DNA of 64,000 bases, taken from the NCBI RefSeq assembly GCF_001598055.1, contig NZ_CP014844.1, positions 1,488,001 through 1,552,000 on the forward strand. Direction: 5' to 3'. Source of the DNA: Cupriavidus nantongensis. Its GTDB lineage: Bacteria; Pseudomonadota; Gammaproteobacteria; Burkholderiales; Burkholderiaceae. How positions within the stretch are numbered: position 1 is the stretch's first letter; every line of letters starts with the position of its first letter. A model generated the notes under the pieces. That model had not been told where the DNA came from, searched no databases, and worked only from the letters and a program-made list of their open reading frames with translations. This document shows, one piece after another, positions 9,196 to 21,638 of the stretch. Position numbers and translations under genes: made by a program.

Positions 9196-11100
9196 ATGCC
9201 TTCCGCCGTCCATGCCGAGCTTCAGGCCGTTACCGATCGCATCGTTGCGCGCAGCCGCGCCAGCCGTGCCGCCTACCTTGCCCGCTGCGAGCGCGCGCAG
9301 GCGGAGCTGGCGCCGCTGCGCGGCATGTCCTGCGCCAACCTGGCGCACGGCTTTGCCGCACTGCCCGCCAGCGACAAGCTCATGCTGCGCGTCGACCATG
9401 CGCCCAACCTGGGCATCGTTACCGCGTACAACGACATGCTGTCGGCGCACCAGCCCTACGAGCGCTATCCCGCCGTGATCCGCGAGGCCGCGCGCGCGGT
9501 CGGCGCGGTGGCGCAGGTGGCCGGCGGCGTGCCGGCGATGTGCGACGGCATTACGCAGGGCAACGCCGGCATGGAGCTGTCGCTGTTCTCGCGCGATGCG
9601 ATTGCCATGGGCACCGCGGTGGCGCTGTCGCACAACACCTTCGATGCCGCGCTGATGCTGGGGGTGTGCGACAAGATCGTGCCGGGCCTGCTGATGGGCG
9701 CGCTGCAGTTCGGCCACCTGCCGATGGTGTTCGTGCCGGCGGGCCCAATGGCCAGCGGGCTGCCCAACAAGGAAAAGGCGCGCGTGCGCCAGCTCTACGC
9801 CACCGGCCAGGTCGGGCGCGATGCGCTGCTGGAAGCCGAATGCCAGGCGTATCACGGCGCCGGCACCTGCACGTTCTACGGCACCGCCAACAGCAACCAG
9901 TTCCTGATGGAAATCATGGGCCTGCACCTGCCGGGCGCGGCCTTCGTCCATCCCGACAGCGGCCTGCGCGATGCGCTGACGGCCGCTGCGGCGCAGCGCG
10001 CGATCGCGCTGCGCGCGCGCGGCGACGATTACCTGCCGCTGGCGCGCATCGTCGACGAACGCGCCATCGCCAACGCCATGGTCGGCCTGCTCGCCACCGG
10101 CGGCTCGACCAACCACACCATCCACCTGGTGGCGATGGCGCGCGCCGCCGGCATCGTCATCGACTGGAACGATTTCGACTTGCTGTCGCGCATCACGCCG
10201 CTGCTGGCGCGGGTCTATCCCAACGGCTCGGCCGATGTGAACCACTTCCATGCCGCCGGCGGCGCCGGCTTCGTGATCCGCGAGCTGCTGCAGGCCGGCC
10301 TGCTGCACGAGGACGTGCAGACCGTGGCCGGCCCGGGCCTGGCCCGTTATGCGCAGGAACCGGTGATGACGGACGGCGTGCTGCACTGGCGCGACGGCGC
10401 CGCCCAGAGCGGCGACCCGCAGGTGCTGGCGACCGCCGCCGCGCCGTTCTCCACCGAGGGCGGGCTGCGGCTGATGCAGGGCAACCTGGGTCGCGGCGTG
10501 ATCAAGGTCTCGGCGGTGGCGCCGGAGCACCGCGTGGTCGAAGCCCCGGTGCGCGTGTTCGATTCGCAGGAGGCGCTGCAGGCGGCGTTCGACGCTGGCG
10601 AACTGGGCGGCCAACTCGGCGGCGACCTGGTCGCGGTGGTGCGTTTCCAGGGGCCGAATGCCAACGGCATGCCCGAACTGCACCGGCTGACCCCGGTGCT
10701 GGGGGCGCTGCAGGACGCCGGCCACAAGGTGGCGCTGGTGACCGACGGGCGCATGTCCGGCGCCTCGGGCAAGGTGCCGGCGGTGATCCACGTCGGTCCC
10801 GAGGCGCTGGCCGGCGGCGCGCTGGCGCGCGTGCGTGACGGCGATCGCATCCGCGTCGACGCCGTCGCCGGCACGCTGCAATGGTTGGGCGACGAGGCCG
10901 AATTCGCGGCGCGGGCGCCGGCGCGCGCGCCGGCCGATCCGTTCGCGCAGTTCAGCCTGGGGCGTGGCCTGTTCGGCCTGTTCCGGCGCCATGCGCGGAT
11001 CGCGGAAGAGGGCGGCAGCGCACTCGACCTGTCCGAACTGGATGCCGCAGTGGCCGGCGCCGACGGCCGTACCGCCGAGTTGCGATCCGTCGCACAATAA
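9196..11100 (+). CDS. edd: Phosphogluconate dehydratase
   Basis: Converts 6-phosphogluconate to 2-keto-3-deoxy-6-phosphogluconate, the first committed step of the Entner-Doudoroff pathway, using a [4Fe-4S] cluster. The 634 residues match IlvD/Edd enzymes: [25 protein letters not shown] with a cluster Cys, the [13 protein letters not shown] region, [11 protein letters not shown], and the C-terminal [13 protein letters not shown]. The TANSNQ/ThrAsn pattern and length point to Edd rather than IlvD, and the gntK neighbour supports this. AAGGA at 9181-9185 serves the ATG at 9196. No eda gene follows, so KDPG aldolase must be encoded elsewhere. Confidence 0.95.
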   Translation: MPSAVHAELQAVTDRIVARSRASRAAYLARCERAQAELAPLRGMSCANLAHGFAALPASDKLMLRVDHAPNLGIVTAYNDMLSAHQPYERYPAVIREAARAVGAVAQVAGGVPAMCDGITQGNAGMELSLFSRDAIAMGTAVALSHNTFDAALMLGVCDKIVPGLLMGALQFGHLPMVFVPAGPMASGLPNKEKARVRQLYATGQVGRDALLEAECQAYHGAGTCTFYGTANSNQFLMEIMGLHLPGAAFVHPDSGLRDALTAAAAQRAIALRARGDDYLPLARIVDERAIANAMVGLLATGGSTNHTIHLVAMARAAGIVIDWNDFDLLSRITPLLARVYPNGSADVNHFHAAGGAGFVIRELLQAGLLHEDVQTVAGPGLARYAQEPVMTDGVLHWRDGAAQSGDPQVLATAAAPFSTEGGLRLMQGNLGRGVIKVSAVAPEHRVVEAPVRVFDSQEALQAAFDAGELGGQLGGDLVAVVRFQGPNANGMPELHRLTPVLGALQDAGHKVALVTDGRMSGASGKVPAVIHVGPEALAGGALARVRDGDRIRVDAVAGTLQWLGDEAEFAARAPARAPADPFAQFSLGRGLFGLFRRHARIAEEGGSALDLSELDAAVAGADGRTAELRSVAQ

Positions 11101-11170
11101 CCGGACCAGGACAGGCAGGCAACCGACAAGGATGGTCCCACCATCCGATACCAAGACCGACGGAGCAGAC

Positions 11171-11677
11171 ATGATCTATATCCTGATGGGCGTTTCCGGC
11201 AGCGGCAAGACCACGGTCGGCCAGCTGCTGGCGCAGCGGCTGGGCTGCGGCTTCCATGACGCCGACGACTTCCACAGCGACGCCAACAAGGCCAAGATGC
11301 ACGCCGGCATCCCGCTGACCGACGAAGACCGCTGGCCGTGGCTGGCCGCGATGCGCGCGGCCATCGACACCGCCCGCGCCGAGGGTCGCACCCATGTGTT
11401 CACCTGCTCGGCGCTGCGCCAGGCTTACCGCGACCGGCTGAGCCCGCCCGATGGCGGCGTGACCTTCGTCTTCATGAAGGGGGATGCCGCGCTGATCGGC
11501 CAGCGGCTGTCCGCGCGCACCGAGCACTTCTTCAACCCCGAGCTGCTGCAAAGCCAGTTCGATACGCTCGAGGAACCTGGCGACGCGCTGGCGCTCGACA
11601 TCCGCCAGCCACCCGAGGCGCTGGTCGACACCATCCTGAAGGCCACCGTGCGGCAGGGCGCCAGCGCTGCGCGCTGA
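11171..11677 (+). CDS. gntK: Gluconokinase
   Basis: Phosphorylates gluconate to 6-phosphogluconate, feeding Edd directly. The 168-residue protein has P-loop GVSGSGKT (7-14), the GntK-typical FHDADDFHS and [17 protein letters not shown] segments, and [12 protein letters not shown]. The ATG at 11171 is preceded by GGAG (11161-11164). Longer in-frame extensions upstream would precede the conserved [10 protein letters not shown] and are not credible. It is 70 bp downstream of edd and is probably co-transcribed under the same repressor. Confidence 0.94.
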   Translation: MIYILMGVSGSGKTTVGQLLAQRLGCGFHDADDFHSDANKAKMHAGIPLTDEDRWPWLAAMRAAIDTARAEGRTHVFTCSALRQAYRDRLSPPDGGVTFVFMKGDAALIGQRLSARTEHFFNPELLQSQFDTLEEPGDALALDIRQPPEALVDTILKATVRQGASAAR

Positions 11678-12020
11678 ACTGACGCGGCCGTGCCTCTGGT
11701 AGGCATGGCCTCGGATTCCCGAAGGCAACGCAAACCACGGCCGCCGGCCTCACCGGCGGCCGTTTTCTTGCGTGCGCTGGCAGGCATCTTGCTAGCTTCG
11801 CTTCGATGCCGGTGCCGCGCGGGTGCGATGGCACGGGCAGCCCGCCGCACCACCTTGCAGCTTTCGCCGGCACGGGTATGCTGGAAGGGCCAGTGACTCG
11901 ACGGCATCACCACGGCTTGCGCCAACCGGCGCGGCCGCGCGGCAGGGCAGGACAGCCAGGGCAACCAGGGCGGCCGGTGCGGCATAGCAGCGGCGCCCGC
12001 GACATGGAGGAGCGGCCATC
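11678..12020. other. Intergenic region between gntK and the Anbu cluster
   Basis: This 343-bp gap holds the gntK terminator (11737-11766) and then about 250 bp of GC-rich sequence with no ORF I can support. A strong GGAGGAG ribosome-binding site lies at its right end, before the ATG at 12021. The promoter of the downstream cluster is presumably here, but I see no convincing -35/-10 pair. Confidence 0.6.
11737..11766 (+). terminator. Rho-independent terminator after gntK
   Basis: Perfect 11-bp stem ACGGCCGCCGG (11737-11747) / CCGGCGGCCGT (11753-11763) with a 5-nt loop, followed by TTTCTT. It ends the edd-gntK unit. Confidence 0.88.
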
Positions 12021-13496
12021 ATGGCGGCGCGGTACTTCGACGAGATGCTGGACTGGCGCGAGGACAATGCGCCGGCGCTGATCCACGCAGGCCAGGCCTT
12101 GCCTGAAGGGGCGGTACGCCCGCACTACCGGCATTTCGCCGAATGGCTGGCGCGCCAGACCGAAAGCACCATGGCCAACAAGCGCGCCGAGGCCGACCTG
12201 GTGTTCCGGCGCGTGGGCATCACCTTCGCCGTCTACGGCGACAAGGACGAAGCCAACAGCGGCACCGAGCGTACCATTCCGTTCGACGTGGTCCCGCGCA
12301 TTTTCCCCGCGAGCGAATGGACGCTGCTGGAAAAGGGCTTGCGCCAGCGCGTGGCCGCGCTGAACCGCTTCATCCACGACATCTACCACGGCCAGGACAT
12401 CATCCGCGCCGGCGTGATCCCGCCCGACCAGATCTACAACAACGCCCAGTACCGGCCCGAGATGCTGGGCGTCAGCGTGCCGCACGATGTCTATGCGCAT
12501 GTCGCCGGCATCGACGTGGTGCGTGCCGGCGAGGGCGAGTTCTACGTGCTGGAAGACAACCTGCGCGTGCCGTCGGGCGTGTCGTACATGCTCGAGAACC
12601 GCAAGATGATGATGCGCCTGTTCCCGGACCTGTTCGCGCGCAACCGCGTGGCGCCGGTGGCGCACTATCCCGACCTGCTGCTCGACATGCTGCGCGGGGT
12701 CTCGCCGCAGGCCATCGCCGATCCCACCGTGGTGGTGCTGACGCCGGGCATGTACAACTCGGCCTACTTCGAGCACGCCTTCCTGGCGCAGCAGATGGGG
12801 GTGGAGCTGGTCGAGGGCAGCGACCTCTTCGTCGAGGACAACCACCTGTTCATGCGCACCACGCAGGGGCCGCAGCGCATCGACGTGATCTACCGGCGCG
12901 TCGACGACGACTTCCTCGACCCGCTCGCGTTCCGCCCCGATTCCGCGCTGGGCGCCGCCGGGTTGCTGTCGGTCTACCGCGCCGGCAACGTGACCATCTG
13001 CAATGCCATCGGCACCGGCGTCGCCGACGACAAGTCGATCTACCCGTATGTGCCCGACATGATCCGCTTCTACCTGGGCGAAGAGGCGATCCTGAGCAAC
13101 GTGCCGACCTATATGTGCCGGCGCGCCGATGACCTGCAGTACGTGCTGGACCATATGGCCGAACTGGTGGTCAAGGAAACCCACGGCGCCGGCGGCTACG
13201 GCATGCTGGTCGGGCCGGCGGCGACGCGCGCCGAGATCGATGCCTTCCGCGAGGTGGTCCGCTCCAGGCCGGAGCAGTACATCGCGCAGCCCACGCTGGC
13301 GCTGTCGACCTGCCCGACCTATGTCGAGGCCGGCATCGCCCCGCGCCATATCGACCTGCGCCCGTTCGTGCTGTCGGGCAAGGAGGTGCGGATGGTGCCG
13401 GGCGGGCTGACGCGCGTGGCGCTGCGCGAGGGTTCGCTGGTGGTGAATTCCTCGCAGGGTGGCGGCACCAAGGACACCTGGGTGCTGGAACGATGA
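12021..13496 (+). CDS. Circularly permuted ATP-grasp protein (Anbu cluster)
   Basis: A 491-residue protein of the CP_ATPgrasp type 2 family (formerly DUF404/DUF407, COG2308). Visible family features include IPFDVVPRIFPASEW, the RFIHDIYHGQ segment, FYVLEDNLRVPSGVSYMLENR, TPGMYNSAYFEHAFLA and VVKETHGAGGYGMLVGP (glycine-rich ATP-binding loop). ATP-grasp enzymes join a carboxylate to an amine through an acyl phosphate. For this family the substrate is unknown and a peptide-ligase role has been predicted. It is the first gene of a run with the alpha-E protein (22-bp gap), transglutaminase-like protein and Anbu peptidase, a recurring bacterial cluster. GGAGGAG sits before the ATG. No signal peptide is present. 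Confidence 0.92.
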   Translation: MAARYFDEMLDWREDNAPALIHAGQALPEGAVRPHYRHFAEWLARQTESTMANKRAEADLVFRRVGITFAVYGDKDEANSGTERTIPFDVVPRIFPASEWTLLEKGLRQRVAALNRFIHDIYHGQDIIRAGVIPPDQIYNNAQYRPEMLGVSVPHDVYAHVAGIDVVRAGEGEFYVLEDNLRVPSGVSYMLENRKMMMRLFPDLFARNRVAPVAHYPDLLLDMLRGVSPQAIADPTVVVLTPGMYNSAYFEHAFLAQQMGVELVEGSDLFVEDNHLFMRTTQGPQRIDVIYRRVDDDFLDPLAFRPDSALGAAGLLSVYRAGNVTICNAIGTGVADDKSIYPYVPDMIRFYLGEEAILSNVPTYMCRRADDLQYVLDHMAELVVKETHGAGGYGMLVGPAATRAEIDAFREVVRSRPEQYIAQPTLALSTCPTYVEAGIAPRHIDLRPFVLSGKEVRMVPGGLTRVALREGSLVVNSSQGGGTKDTWVLER

Positions 13497-13518
13497 ACGC
13501 CGATTCGGGAGAGCCCGC

Positions 13519-14493
13519 ATGCTGAGCCGCACCGCCGACCACCTGTTCTGGATGGCCCGCTACACCGAGCGCGCGGAGAACACCGCGCGCATGCTCGACG
13601 TCAACTACCAGACCTCGCTGCTGCCGCAATCGGCCGAAGTGGCCGAGCAGGGCTGGTGGGCCATGCTCGATATCTCGGAGCTGACCGAGGTGTTCGACCA
13701 CAAGTACGGCCTGCTGTCGCGCGACGACGTGATCGACTTCATGGTACGCGACATGACCAATGCCTCGTCGATCATGAGCTGCCTGCGCGCGGCGCGCGAG
13801 AACGCGCGCGCGGTGCGCGGCTCGCTCACCACCGAGGTCTGGGAAACCGTCAACACCACCTGGCTGGAGGTGCAGCGCCTGATTGCCGACGGCGTGCTGA
13901 AGGAAGACCCGGCGCGCTTCTTCGAATGGGTCAAGTTCCGCTCGCACCTGGCGCGCGGGGTCCAGTTCGGCACCATGCTCAAGGACGATGCCTTTCATTT
14001 CATGCGGCTGGGCACCTTCCTGGAGCGCGCCGACAATACCGCGCGCATTCTCGACGTCAAGTTCCAGGCGTCCAACGGCCGGGAGGGCGAGCAGCCCGAG
14101 GCCAACCCCGACCAGGGCGGTGGCCACAATGACTTCTACCACTGGGCGGCGATCCTGCGCTCGGTGTCGGGCTTCGAGGTCTACCGCAAGGTCTATCGCG
14201 CGGTGATCACGCCGCAGCGCGTGGCCGAACTGCTGATCCTGCGCCCTGACATGCCGCGTTCGCTGGTGTCGAGCATGGACGAGGTGGTGGCGATCCTGCA
14301 TACGGTGCGCAACCAGCATTCGGCGGAAACCGAGCGGCAGGCTGGTAAACTCCACGCCGACCTGAAGTACGCGCGCATCGACGATATCTTTGCCGTCGGC
14401 CTGCATGCGTACCTGACCAGCTTCCTGGAGCGCATCGGCGACCTCGGCAACGGCATCAGCAGGGACTTCCTGGTGCCGCTGCAGGCCGCCTGA
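13519..14493 (+). CDS. Alpha-E domain protein (Anbu cluster)
   Basis: A 324-residue, mostly alpha-helical protein of the alpha-E family (formerly DUF403, COG2307). The start MLSRTADHLFWMARYTERAENTARMLDV is the hallmark of the family, so the ATG at 13519 (with GGGAGAG upstream) is preferred over an in-frame ATG at 13459 inside the ATP-grasp gene. Other conserved stretches are HFMRLGTFLERADNTARILDVK and SFLERIGDLGNGI. The biochemical role is unknown. It nearly always accompanies the permuted ATP-grasp protein and may be its partner or a substrate carrier (inference). Confidence 0.92.
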   Translation: MLSRTADHLFWMARYTERAENTARMLDVNYQTSLLPQSAEVAEQGWWAMLDISELTEVFDHKYGLLSRDDVIDFMVRDMTNASSIMSCLRAARENARAVRGSLTTEVWETVNTTWLEVQRLIADGVLKEDPARFFEWVKFRSHLARGVQFGTMLKDDAFHFMRLGTFLERADNTARILDVKFQASNGREGEQPEANPDQGGGHNDFYHWAAILRSVSGFEVYRKVYRAVITPQRVAELLILRPDMPRSLVSSMDEVVAILHTVRNQHSAETERQAGKLHADLKYARIDDIFAVGLHAYLTSFLERIGDLGNGISRDFLVPLQAA

Positions 14494-14539
14494 GCCGGGC
14501 CGCCGGCAGCCCCCCGTGCCGCCGCCGCGCCCTGATACC

Positions 14540-15379
14540 GTGAAATACAAGATCCACCACCATACCGTCTACCGCTACACCGAACCGGTGCGGCGCAGCG
14601 TGCACGAAGTGCATCTGCAGCCGCGCTCGGGTCCGCTGCAGACCGTGGACTACTGGCAACTGTCGACACCCGGCAACCCGTCGGCGGCCCGCGACGGCTT
14701 CGGCAACATCGTGCACAACTTCACGGTGGCCGGGCCCGCCAGCACCATCGCCATCGAAGCCAGCGGCGAGGTCGAAGTGCTGCCGCCGCATGGCGAGCTC
14801 GACCGCGACGGGCACCATGCGTTCTGCGATGCGCCTCCGGACGGCGAGGCGCGGGTCTCGCCGCTGTATTTCCTCGGCAGCACGCCGCTGACCACGGCGC
14901 CGGCGCCGATGCGGGCCTTTGCCGCGCCGTTCCTGGCGGCGGGGCACGATATCGATGCGCTGCTGGCGCTGGCGCGCGGCATCGGCGAGCGCGTGCGCTA
15001 CAAGCCCAATACCACCGATGTCGGCACCTCGGCCGCCGAGGCTTTTGCGCTGGGCAGCGGGGTGTGCCAGGACCAGGCGCAGGTGATGGTGGCGGCGTGC
15101 CGCGCGCTGGGCATTCCGGCGCGTTATGTCAGCGGATATTTCTACGACCCGGCCGCCACCGAACTGGCCAGCCATGCCTGGGCCGACATATGCCTGGACC
15201 CGGCCGGCCAGATCTGGTGCAGCATCGACATCACGCACGGCTGCCTGACCGACGAGCGCCATATCCGGCTGGCGGTGGGGCGCGACTATGCGTCGGCCGC
15301 ACCAGTGCGGGGCATCCGCGACGGCGGCGGCGGCGAGACGCTGGAAGTCAATGTAACCATCACGCCACTTTCGAACTGA
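14540..15379 (+). CDS. Transglutaminase-like cysteine protease family protein (Anbu cluster)
   Basis: A 279-residue protein with an N-terminal bacterial transglutaminase beta domain (begins MKYKIHHHTVYRYTEPVRRS) and a transglutaminase-like core. The predicted catalytic triad is Cys176 (GSGVCQDQAQ), His212 (ASHAWAD) and Asp230 (CSIDITHG). Such proteins can act as peptidases or amide-bond transferases. GTG at 14540 is chosen because the conserved domain starts there. Another GTG at 14516 is possible, and neither has a clear ribosome-binding site. It is cytoplasmic by sequence (no signal peptide). In the cluster it may hydrolyse or transfer peptides made by the ATP-grasp partner (inference). Confidence 0.9.
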   Translation: MKYKIHHHTVYRYTEPVRRSVHEVHLQPRSGPLQTVDYWQLSTPGNPSAARDGFGNIVHNFTVAGPASTIAIEASGEVEVLPPHGELDRDGHHAFCDAPPDGEARVSPLYFLGSTPLTTAPAPMRAFAAPFLAAGHDIDALLALARGIGERVRYKPNTTDVGTSAAEAFALGSGVCQDQAQVMVAACRALGIPARYVSGYFYDPAATELASHAWADICLDPAGQIWCSIDITHGCLTDERHIRLAVGRDYASAAPVRGIRDGGGGETLEVNVTITPLSN

Positions 15380-15425
15380 TTAGGTGCTTGCTTCCAGACG
15401 CGGCGCGGTGCCGGTGCACGGGCGC

Positions 15426-15431
15426 TAGAAT
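15426..15431 (+). promoter_or_regulatory. Possible -10 box upstream of the Anbu peptidase gene
   Basis: TAGAAT in the 127-bp gap before the Anbu gene, with no clear -35. If real, the peptidase has its own promoter in addition to read-through from the ATP-grasp gene. Confidence 0.3.
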
Positions 15432-15506
15432 CCGGAGTGATGCAGGCCATTGCCGCAGGCCACCACCGGCCCGGGCCGGCCGCCACCAAGAACACCAAGA
15501 CAAACC

Positions 15507-16328
15507 ATGACGTATTGCGTAGCCATGCGGCTGGATGCCGGCCTGGTATTCCTGTCCGATTCCCGCACCAATGCCGGGGTAGACGCCATCTCGACCGCGC
15601 GCAAGATGACCGTGTTCGAGGAGCCCGGCGACCGGGTGATGGTGCTGATGACCGCGGGCAACCTGGCGATCAGCCAGTCGGTGCGCCAGATCCTGATTGA
15701 AGATCACGACGAGAAGCGCTCGCTGTGGACGGCGCGCGACATGTTCGAGGCCGCGTCGATCGTCGGCGAGGCGGTGCGGCAGGTGCACCGGCGCGACGCC
15801 AACGCGCTGCGCGACGCCGGCATCGAGTTCAATGTCAGCCTGATCTTCGGCGGCCAGGTGCGCGGCGAGCGGGTGCGGCTGTTCAATATCTATGCGGCCG
15901 GCAATTTCGTCGAGGCCACGCCCGAGAACTGCTACTTCCAGATCGGCGAGGCCAAGTACGGCAAGCCCATCGTCGACCGGGTCGTGCATCCGTCGCTGCC
16001 GCTGGCCGAAGGGGCCAAGTGCGCGCTGATCTCGATGGACTCGACGCTGAAGTCGAATATCTCGGTGGGCCTGCCGCTGGACCTGCTGGTCTATGAAGCC
16101 GATTCGCTGCAGGTGAATCACTTCGTCAATATCGACGAGCGCAACGCCTACTTCCGCATGATCCGCGACACCTGGGGCCATCGCCTGCGCCAGGTCTTCG
16201 GCGAGATCCATAACCCGGAGTGGGATCCGGCCGCGCCCGCGGAATTCTCGCTGGCGCGCTCCGGCGAGGCCGACCGCTGGGCCCAGCCGGTGCGGGCCAG
16301 GCGCGTGCATCCGCGCAAGCCGGACTGA
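15507..16328 (+). CDS. Anbu-type proteasome-related peptidase
   Basis: A 273-residue Ntn-hydrolase of the Anbu (ancestral beta-subunit, COG3484) family, related to HslV and the 20S proteasome beta subunit. The sequence begins MTYCVAMRLDAGLVFLSDSRT. After Met removal, Thr1 is the nucleophile, with Asp17 and Lys32 in the proteasomal positions, so the active site looks intact. Anbu proteins form open-ring or helical assemblies, and no dedicated unfoldase gene is in the window. It follows the transglutaminase-like gene in the same orientation, and the cluster order ATP-grasp, alpha-E, transglutaminase, Anbu is the recurring one. The ATG at 15507 is fixed by the need for Thr at position 2. The natural substrate is unknown. 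Confidence 0.93.
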   Translation: MTYCVAMRLDAGLVFLSDSRTNAGVDAISTARKMTVFEEPGDRVMVLMTAGNLAISQSVRQILIEDHDEKRSLWTARDMFEAASIVGEAVRQVHRRDANALRDAGIEFNVSLIFGGQVRGERVRLFNIYAAGNFVEATPENCYFQIGEAKYGKPIVDRVVHPSLPLAEGAKCALISMDSTLKSNISVGLPLDLLVYEADSLQVNHFVNIDERNAYFRMIRDTWGHRLRQVFGEIHNPEWDPAAPAEFSLARSGEADRWAQPVRARRVHPRKPD

Positions 16329-16340
16329 GGGGCGGTGGGC

Positions 16341-17147
16341 ATGCGCGAGATCATCCATTTTTCCCACGCCAACGGCTTCCCGGTGACGACCTACCGCAAG
16401 CTGTTCGGCGAGCTGGACGGCGAGTTCGAGTTCCGCGCCGTGGACCGCTACGGCCACAAGCCGGAGTTCCCGGTGACACGCGGCTGGCCGCACCTGGTGG
16501 AAGAGCTGCTGGGTGATATTGACCGACAGTACCGCCAGCCGGTGTGGCTGGTGGGCCATTCGCTGGGCGGCTTCCTGTCGCTGATGGCGGCGTTGCGCCG
16601 CCCGGAACGGGTGCGCGGCGTGGTCATGCTGGACTCGCCGATCATCGCCGGCTGGCGTGCTTCCCTGCTGAAGACCGCCCAGATGCTCGGCATCGATGAA
16701 AAGCCGAGTCCGGCCGCGGTGACGAAGAACCGGCGCACGCACTGGCCGGACGCCGAGGCGGTGTGGCAACACTTCCGCGCCAAGCCCAATTTCGCGGTGT
16801 GGGACCAGGAAGTGCTGCGCGACTACGCCATCCACGGCACCGAGCCCACCGGCAAGGACAACGAGCGCCGGCTGCGCTTCGACCGCGAGGTCGAATACTG
16901 GATCTACCGCACGCTGCCGACCGGCCTCGGGCGCAAGGTCGCGCGCGGCGCGCCGGTGCCGGTCGGCTTCGTCGCCGGCACGCGCTCGCGCGAGGTGCGG
17001 CAGTGCGGCCTGGGCGCGACGCGCCGGCTGGTCGGGCCCAACCTGCGCTTTATCGAGGGCGGCCACCTGTACCCGATGGAGCGCCCGCAGCAGACCGCGC
17101 AACTGGTGCGCGAACTGATCGGCGCGATGCGCGAGCAGGGGCGCTGA
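16341..17147 (+). CDS. Alpha/beta hydrolase downstream of Anbu
   Basis: A 268-residue alpha/beta-fold hydrolase with nucleophile elbow GHSLGG (Ser74), a conserved HANGFP near the N-terminus (oxyanion region), LDSPI after the elbow, and the catalytic His in EGGHLYPMERP near residue 246. The substrate is unknown; the family includes esterases and acyl hydrolases. The gap to the Anbu gene is 12 bp, with GAGG (16327-16330) before ATG 16341, so it is probably co-transcribed. An alternative GTG is at 16335. Whether it belongs to the Anbu pathway is an inference from position only. Confidence 0.85.
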   Translation: MREIIHFSHANGFPVTTYRKLFGELDGEFEFRAVDRYGHKPEFPVTRGWPHLVEELLGDIDRQYRQPVWLVGHSLGGFLSLMAALRRPERVRGVVMLDSPIIAGWRASLLKTAQMLGIDEKPSPAAVTKNRRTHWPDAEAVWQHFRAKPNFAVWDQEVLRDYAIHGTEPTGKDNERRLRFDREVEYWIYRTLPTGLGRKVARGAPVPVGFVAGTRSREVRQCGLGATRRLVGPNLRFIEGGHLYPMERPQQTAQLVRELIGAMREQGR

Positions 17148-17254
17148 GCCGGCGTGCGGCGCATGCGCCGCAGCGTGGCCGCAGCAAGGCCTGCAGCGCG
17201 TTGGAGCCGGGCTGCTGTCACAATTTCCGGGTCGGCGGGGAACGGGCTCTCATG

Positions 17255-18939
<1,685 letters not shown>

Positions 18940-18966
18940 GGCCCGGCGCAAGCAGGAGAGACAGTC

Positions 18967-19836
18967 ATGAAACTCTGTGGATTCGAGGCCGGCCTCGACC
19001 AGCCGTTCTTCCTGATCGCCGGTCCGTGCGTGATCGAGTCCGAGCAGATGGCGCTGGATACCGCGGGCGAACTCAAGGCCATCACCACCGGGCTCGGCAT
19101 CCCGTTCATCTACAAGTCGTCGTTCGACAAGGCCAACCGCTCGTCGGGCAAGTCGTTCCGCGGCCTCGGCATGGAGAAGGGCCTCGAGATCCTGGCCCAC
19201 GTCAAGCGCGAGATCGGCGTGCCGGTGCTGACCGACATCCACGAGATCGACGAGATCAAGCCGGTCGCCGCTGTGGTCGACGTGCTGCAGACGCCGGCGT
19301 TCCTGTGTCGCCAGACCGATTTCATCCGTGCCTGCGCGCAGAGCGGCAAGCCGGTGAATATCAAGAAGGGCCAGTTCCTGGCGCCGCACGACATGAAGAA
19401 CGTGATCGACAAGGCGCGCGATGCCGCGCGCGAAGCCGGTCTGCCCGACGATGTCTTCATGGCCTGCGAGCGTGGCGTTTCGTTCGGCTACAACAACCTG
19501 GTGTCGGACATGCGCTCGCTGGCGATCATGCGCGAGACCGGCGCCCCGGTGGTGTTCGACGCCACCCACTCGGTGCAGCTGCCGGGCGGGCAGGGCACCA
19601 GCTCGGGCGGCCAGCGCGAATTCGTGCCGGTGCTGTCGCGTGCCGCGGTCGCCACCGGCGTCGCGGGCCTGTTCATGGAGACGCATCCGGACCCGAGCAA
19701 GGCCATGTCCGACGGCCCCAACGCGGTGCCGCTGTCGCGCATGAAGGAACTGCTGTCCGTGCTCAAGGAACTCGACACGCTGGTCAAGCGCGCCGGCTTC
19801 CTGGAAGACAACTTCGGCTGGCCGGCCTGCGCCTGA
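18967..19836 (+). CDS. kdsA: 3-deoxy-8-phosphooctulonate synthase
   Basis: Condenses arabinose-5-phosphate with phosphoenolpyruvate to KDO-8-phosphate for the lipopolysaccharide inner core. The 289 residues show [38 protein letters not shown] and [18 protein letters not shown]. The second residues after [11 protein letters not shown] and the C-rich absence near the N-terminus are not enough to assign metal dependence with confidence. AGGAGA lies just before the ATG. The gene is 27 bp after pyrG, so the two are probably in one operon. Confidence 0.97.
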   Translation: MKLCGFEAGLDQPFFLIAGPCVIESEQMALDTAGELKAITTGLGIPFIYKSSFDKANRSSGKSFRGLGMEKGLEILAHVKREIGVPVLTDIHEIDEIKPVAAVVDVLQTPAFLCRQTDFIRACAQSGKPVNIKKGQFLAPHDMKNVIDKARDAAREAGLPDDVFMACERGVSFGYNNLVSDMRSLAIMRETGAPVVFDATHSVQLPGGQGTSSGGQREFVPVLSRAAVATGVAGLFMETHPDPSKAMSDGPNAVPLSRMKELLSVLKELDTLVKRAGFLEDNFGWPACA

Positions 19837-19927
19837 GCCCGCTCCGTTGGTCGCCGCCGCGCCGCTCACGGACGCCGGCGGTGACAAAGCATATCGAAAG
19901 ACAATACAAAAAATCGGGAGATTCTCC

Positions 19928-20221
19928 ATGGCCGCGGGCTTTATCATCGCCTACGTCGACGTGACCGACCCCCAGCAGTACGAAGAGTACAAGGTGCTTT
20001 CGAGCAAGGCCATGCAGATCCATGGCGCCGAGGTGCTGGTGCGCGGCGGCAAGACCGAGCCGCTCGAGGGCGACTGGGCGCCGACGCGCGTGGTGGTGCT
20101 GAAATTCCCCAGCTATGACGCCGCCAAGGCCTTCCACGATGGCGAGGCCTACCGCGCCGCGCGCAAGTCGCGCGAGCATGCGGCGAAGATGAATATGATC
20201 GTGGTCGAAGGCGCCGCCTGA
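19928..20221 (+). CDS. DUF1330 family protein
   Basis: A 97-residue protein with the DUF1330 ferredoxin-like (dimeric alpha-beta barrel) pattern: GFIIAYVDVTDPQQYEEYK near the N-terminus, IHGAEVLVRGGKTEPLEGDW in the middle, and RVVVLKFPSYDAAKAFHDGEAYRAARKSR. The function is unknown. Some members resemble EthD/antibiotic monooxygenase-type folds. The ATG at 19928 is preceded by GGGAG. It sits between kdsA and eno in the same direction. Nothing suggests a role in either pathway beyond position. Confidence 0.88.
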   Translation: MAAGFIIAYVDVTDPQQYEEYKVLSSKAMQIHGAEVLVRGGKTEPLEGDWAPTRVVVLKFPSYDAAKAFHDGEAYRAARKSREHAAKMNMIVVEGAA

Positions 20222-20297
20222 GCCGGCAGGCGCCAGGCAGCCGTCATGCGCGCAGCGCCTGCGCCCATGACATGCGCCTGACACGTGCGCAGGTTGA

Positions 20298-21626
<1,329 letters not shown>

Positions 21627-21638
21627 GCCCAACGGTTG

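Noticed and set aside
9004..11172. A 722-residue minus-strand open frame across edd and gntK
   Set aside because: It is antisense to two well-supported enzymes, has low-complexity composition and no recognised domain.
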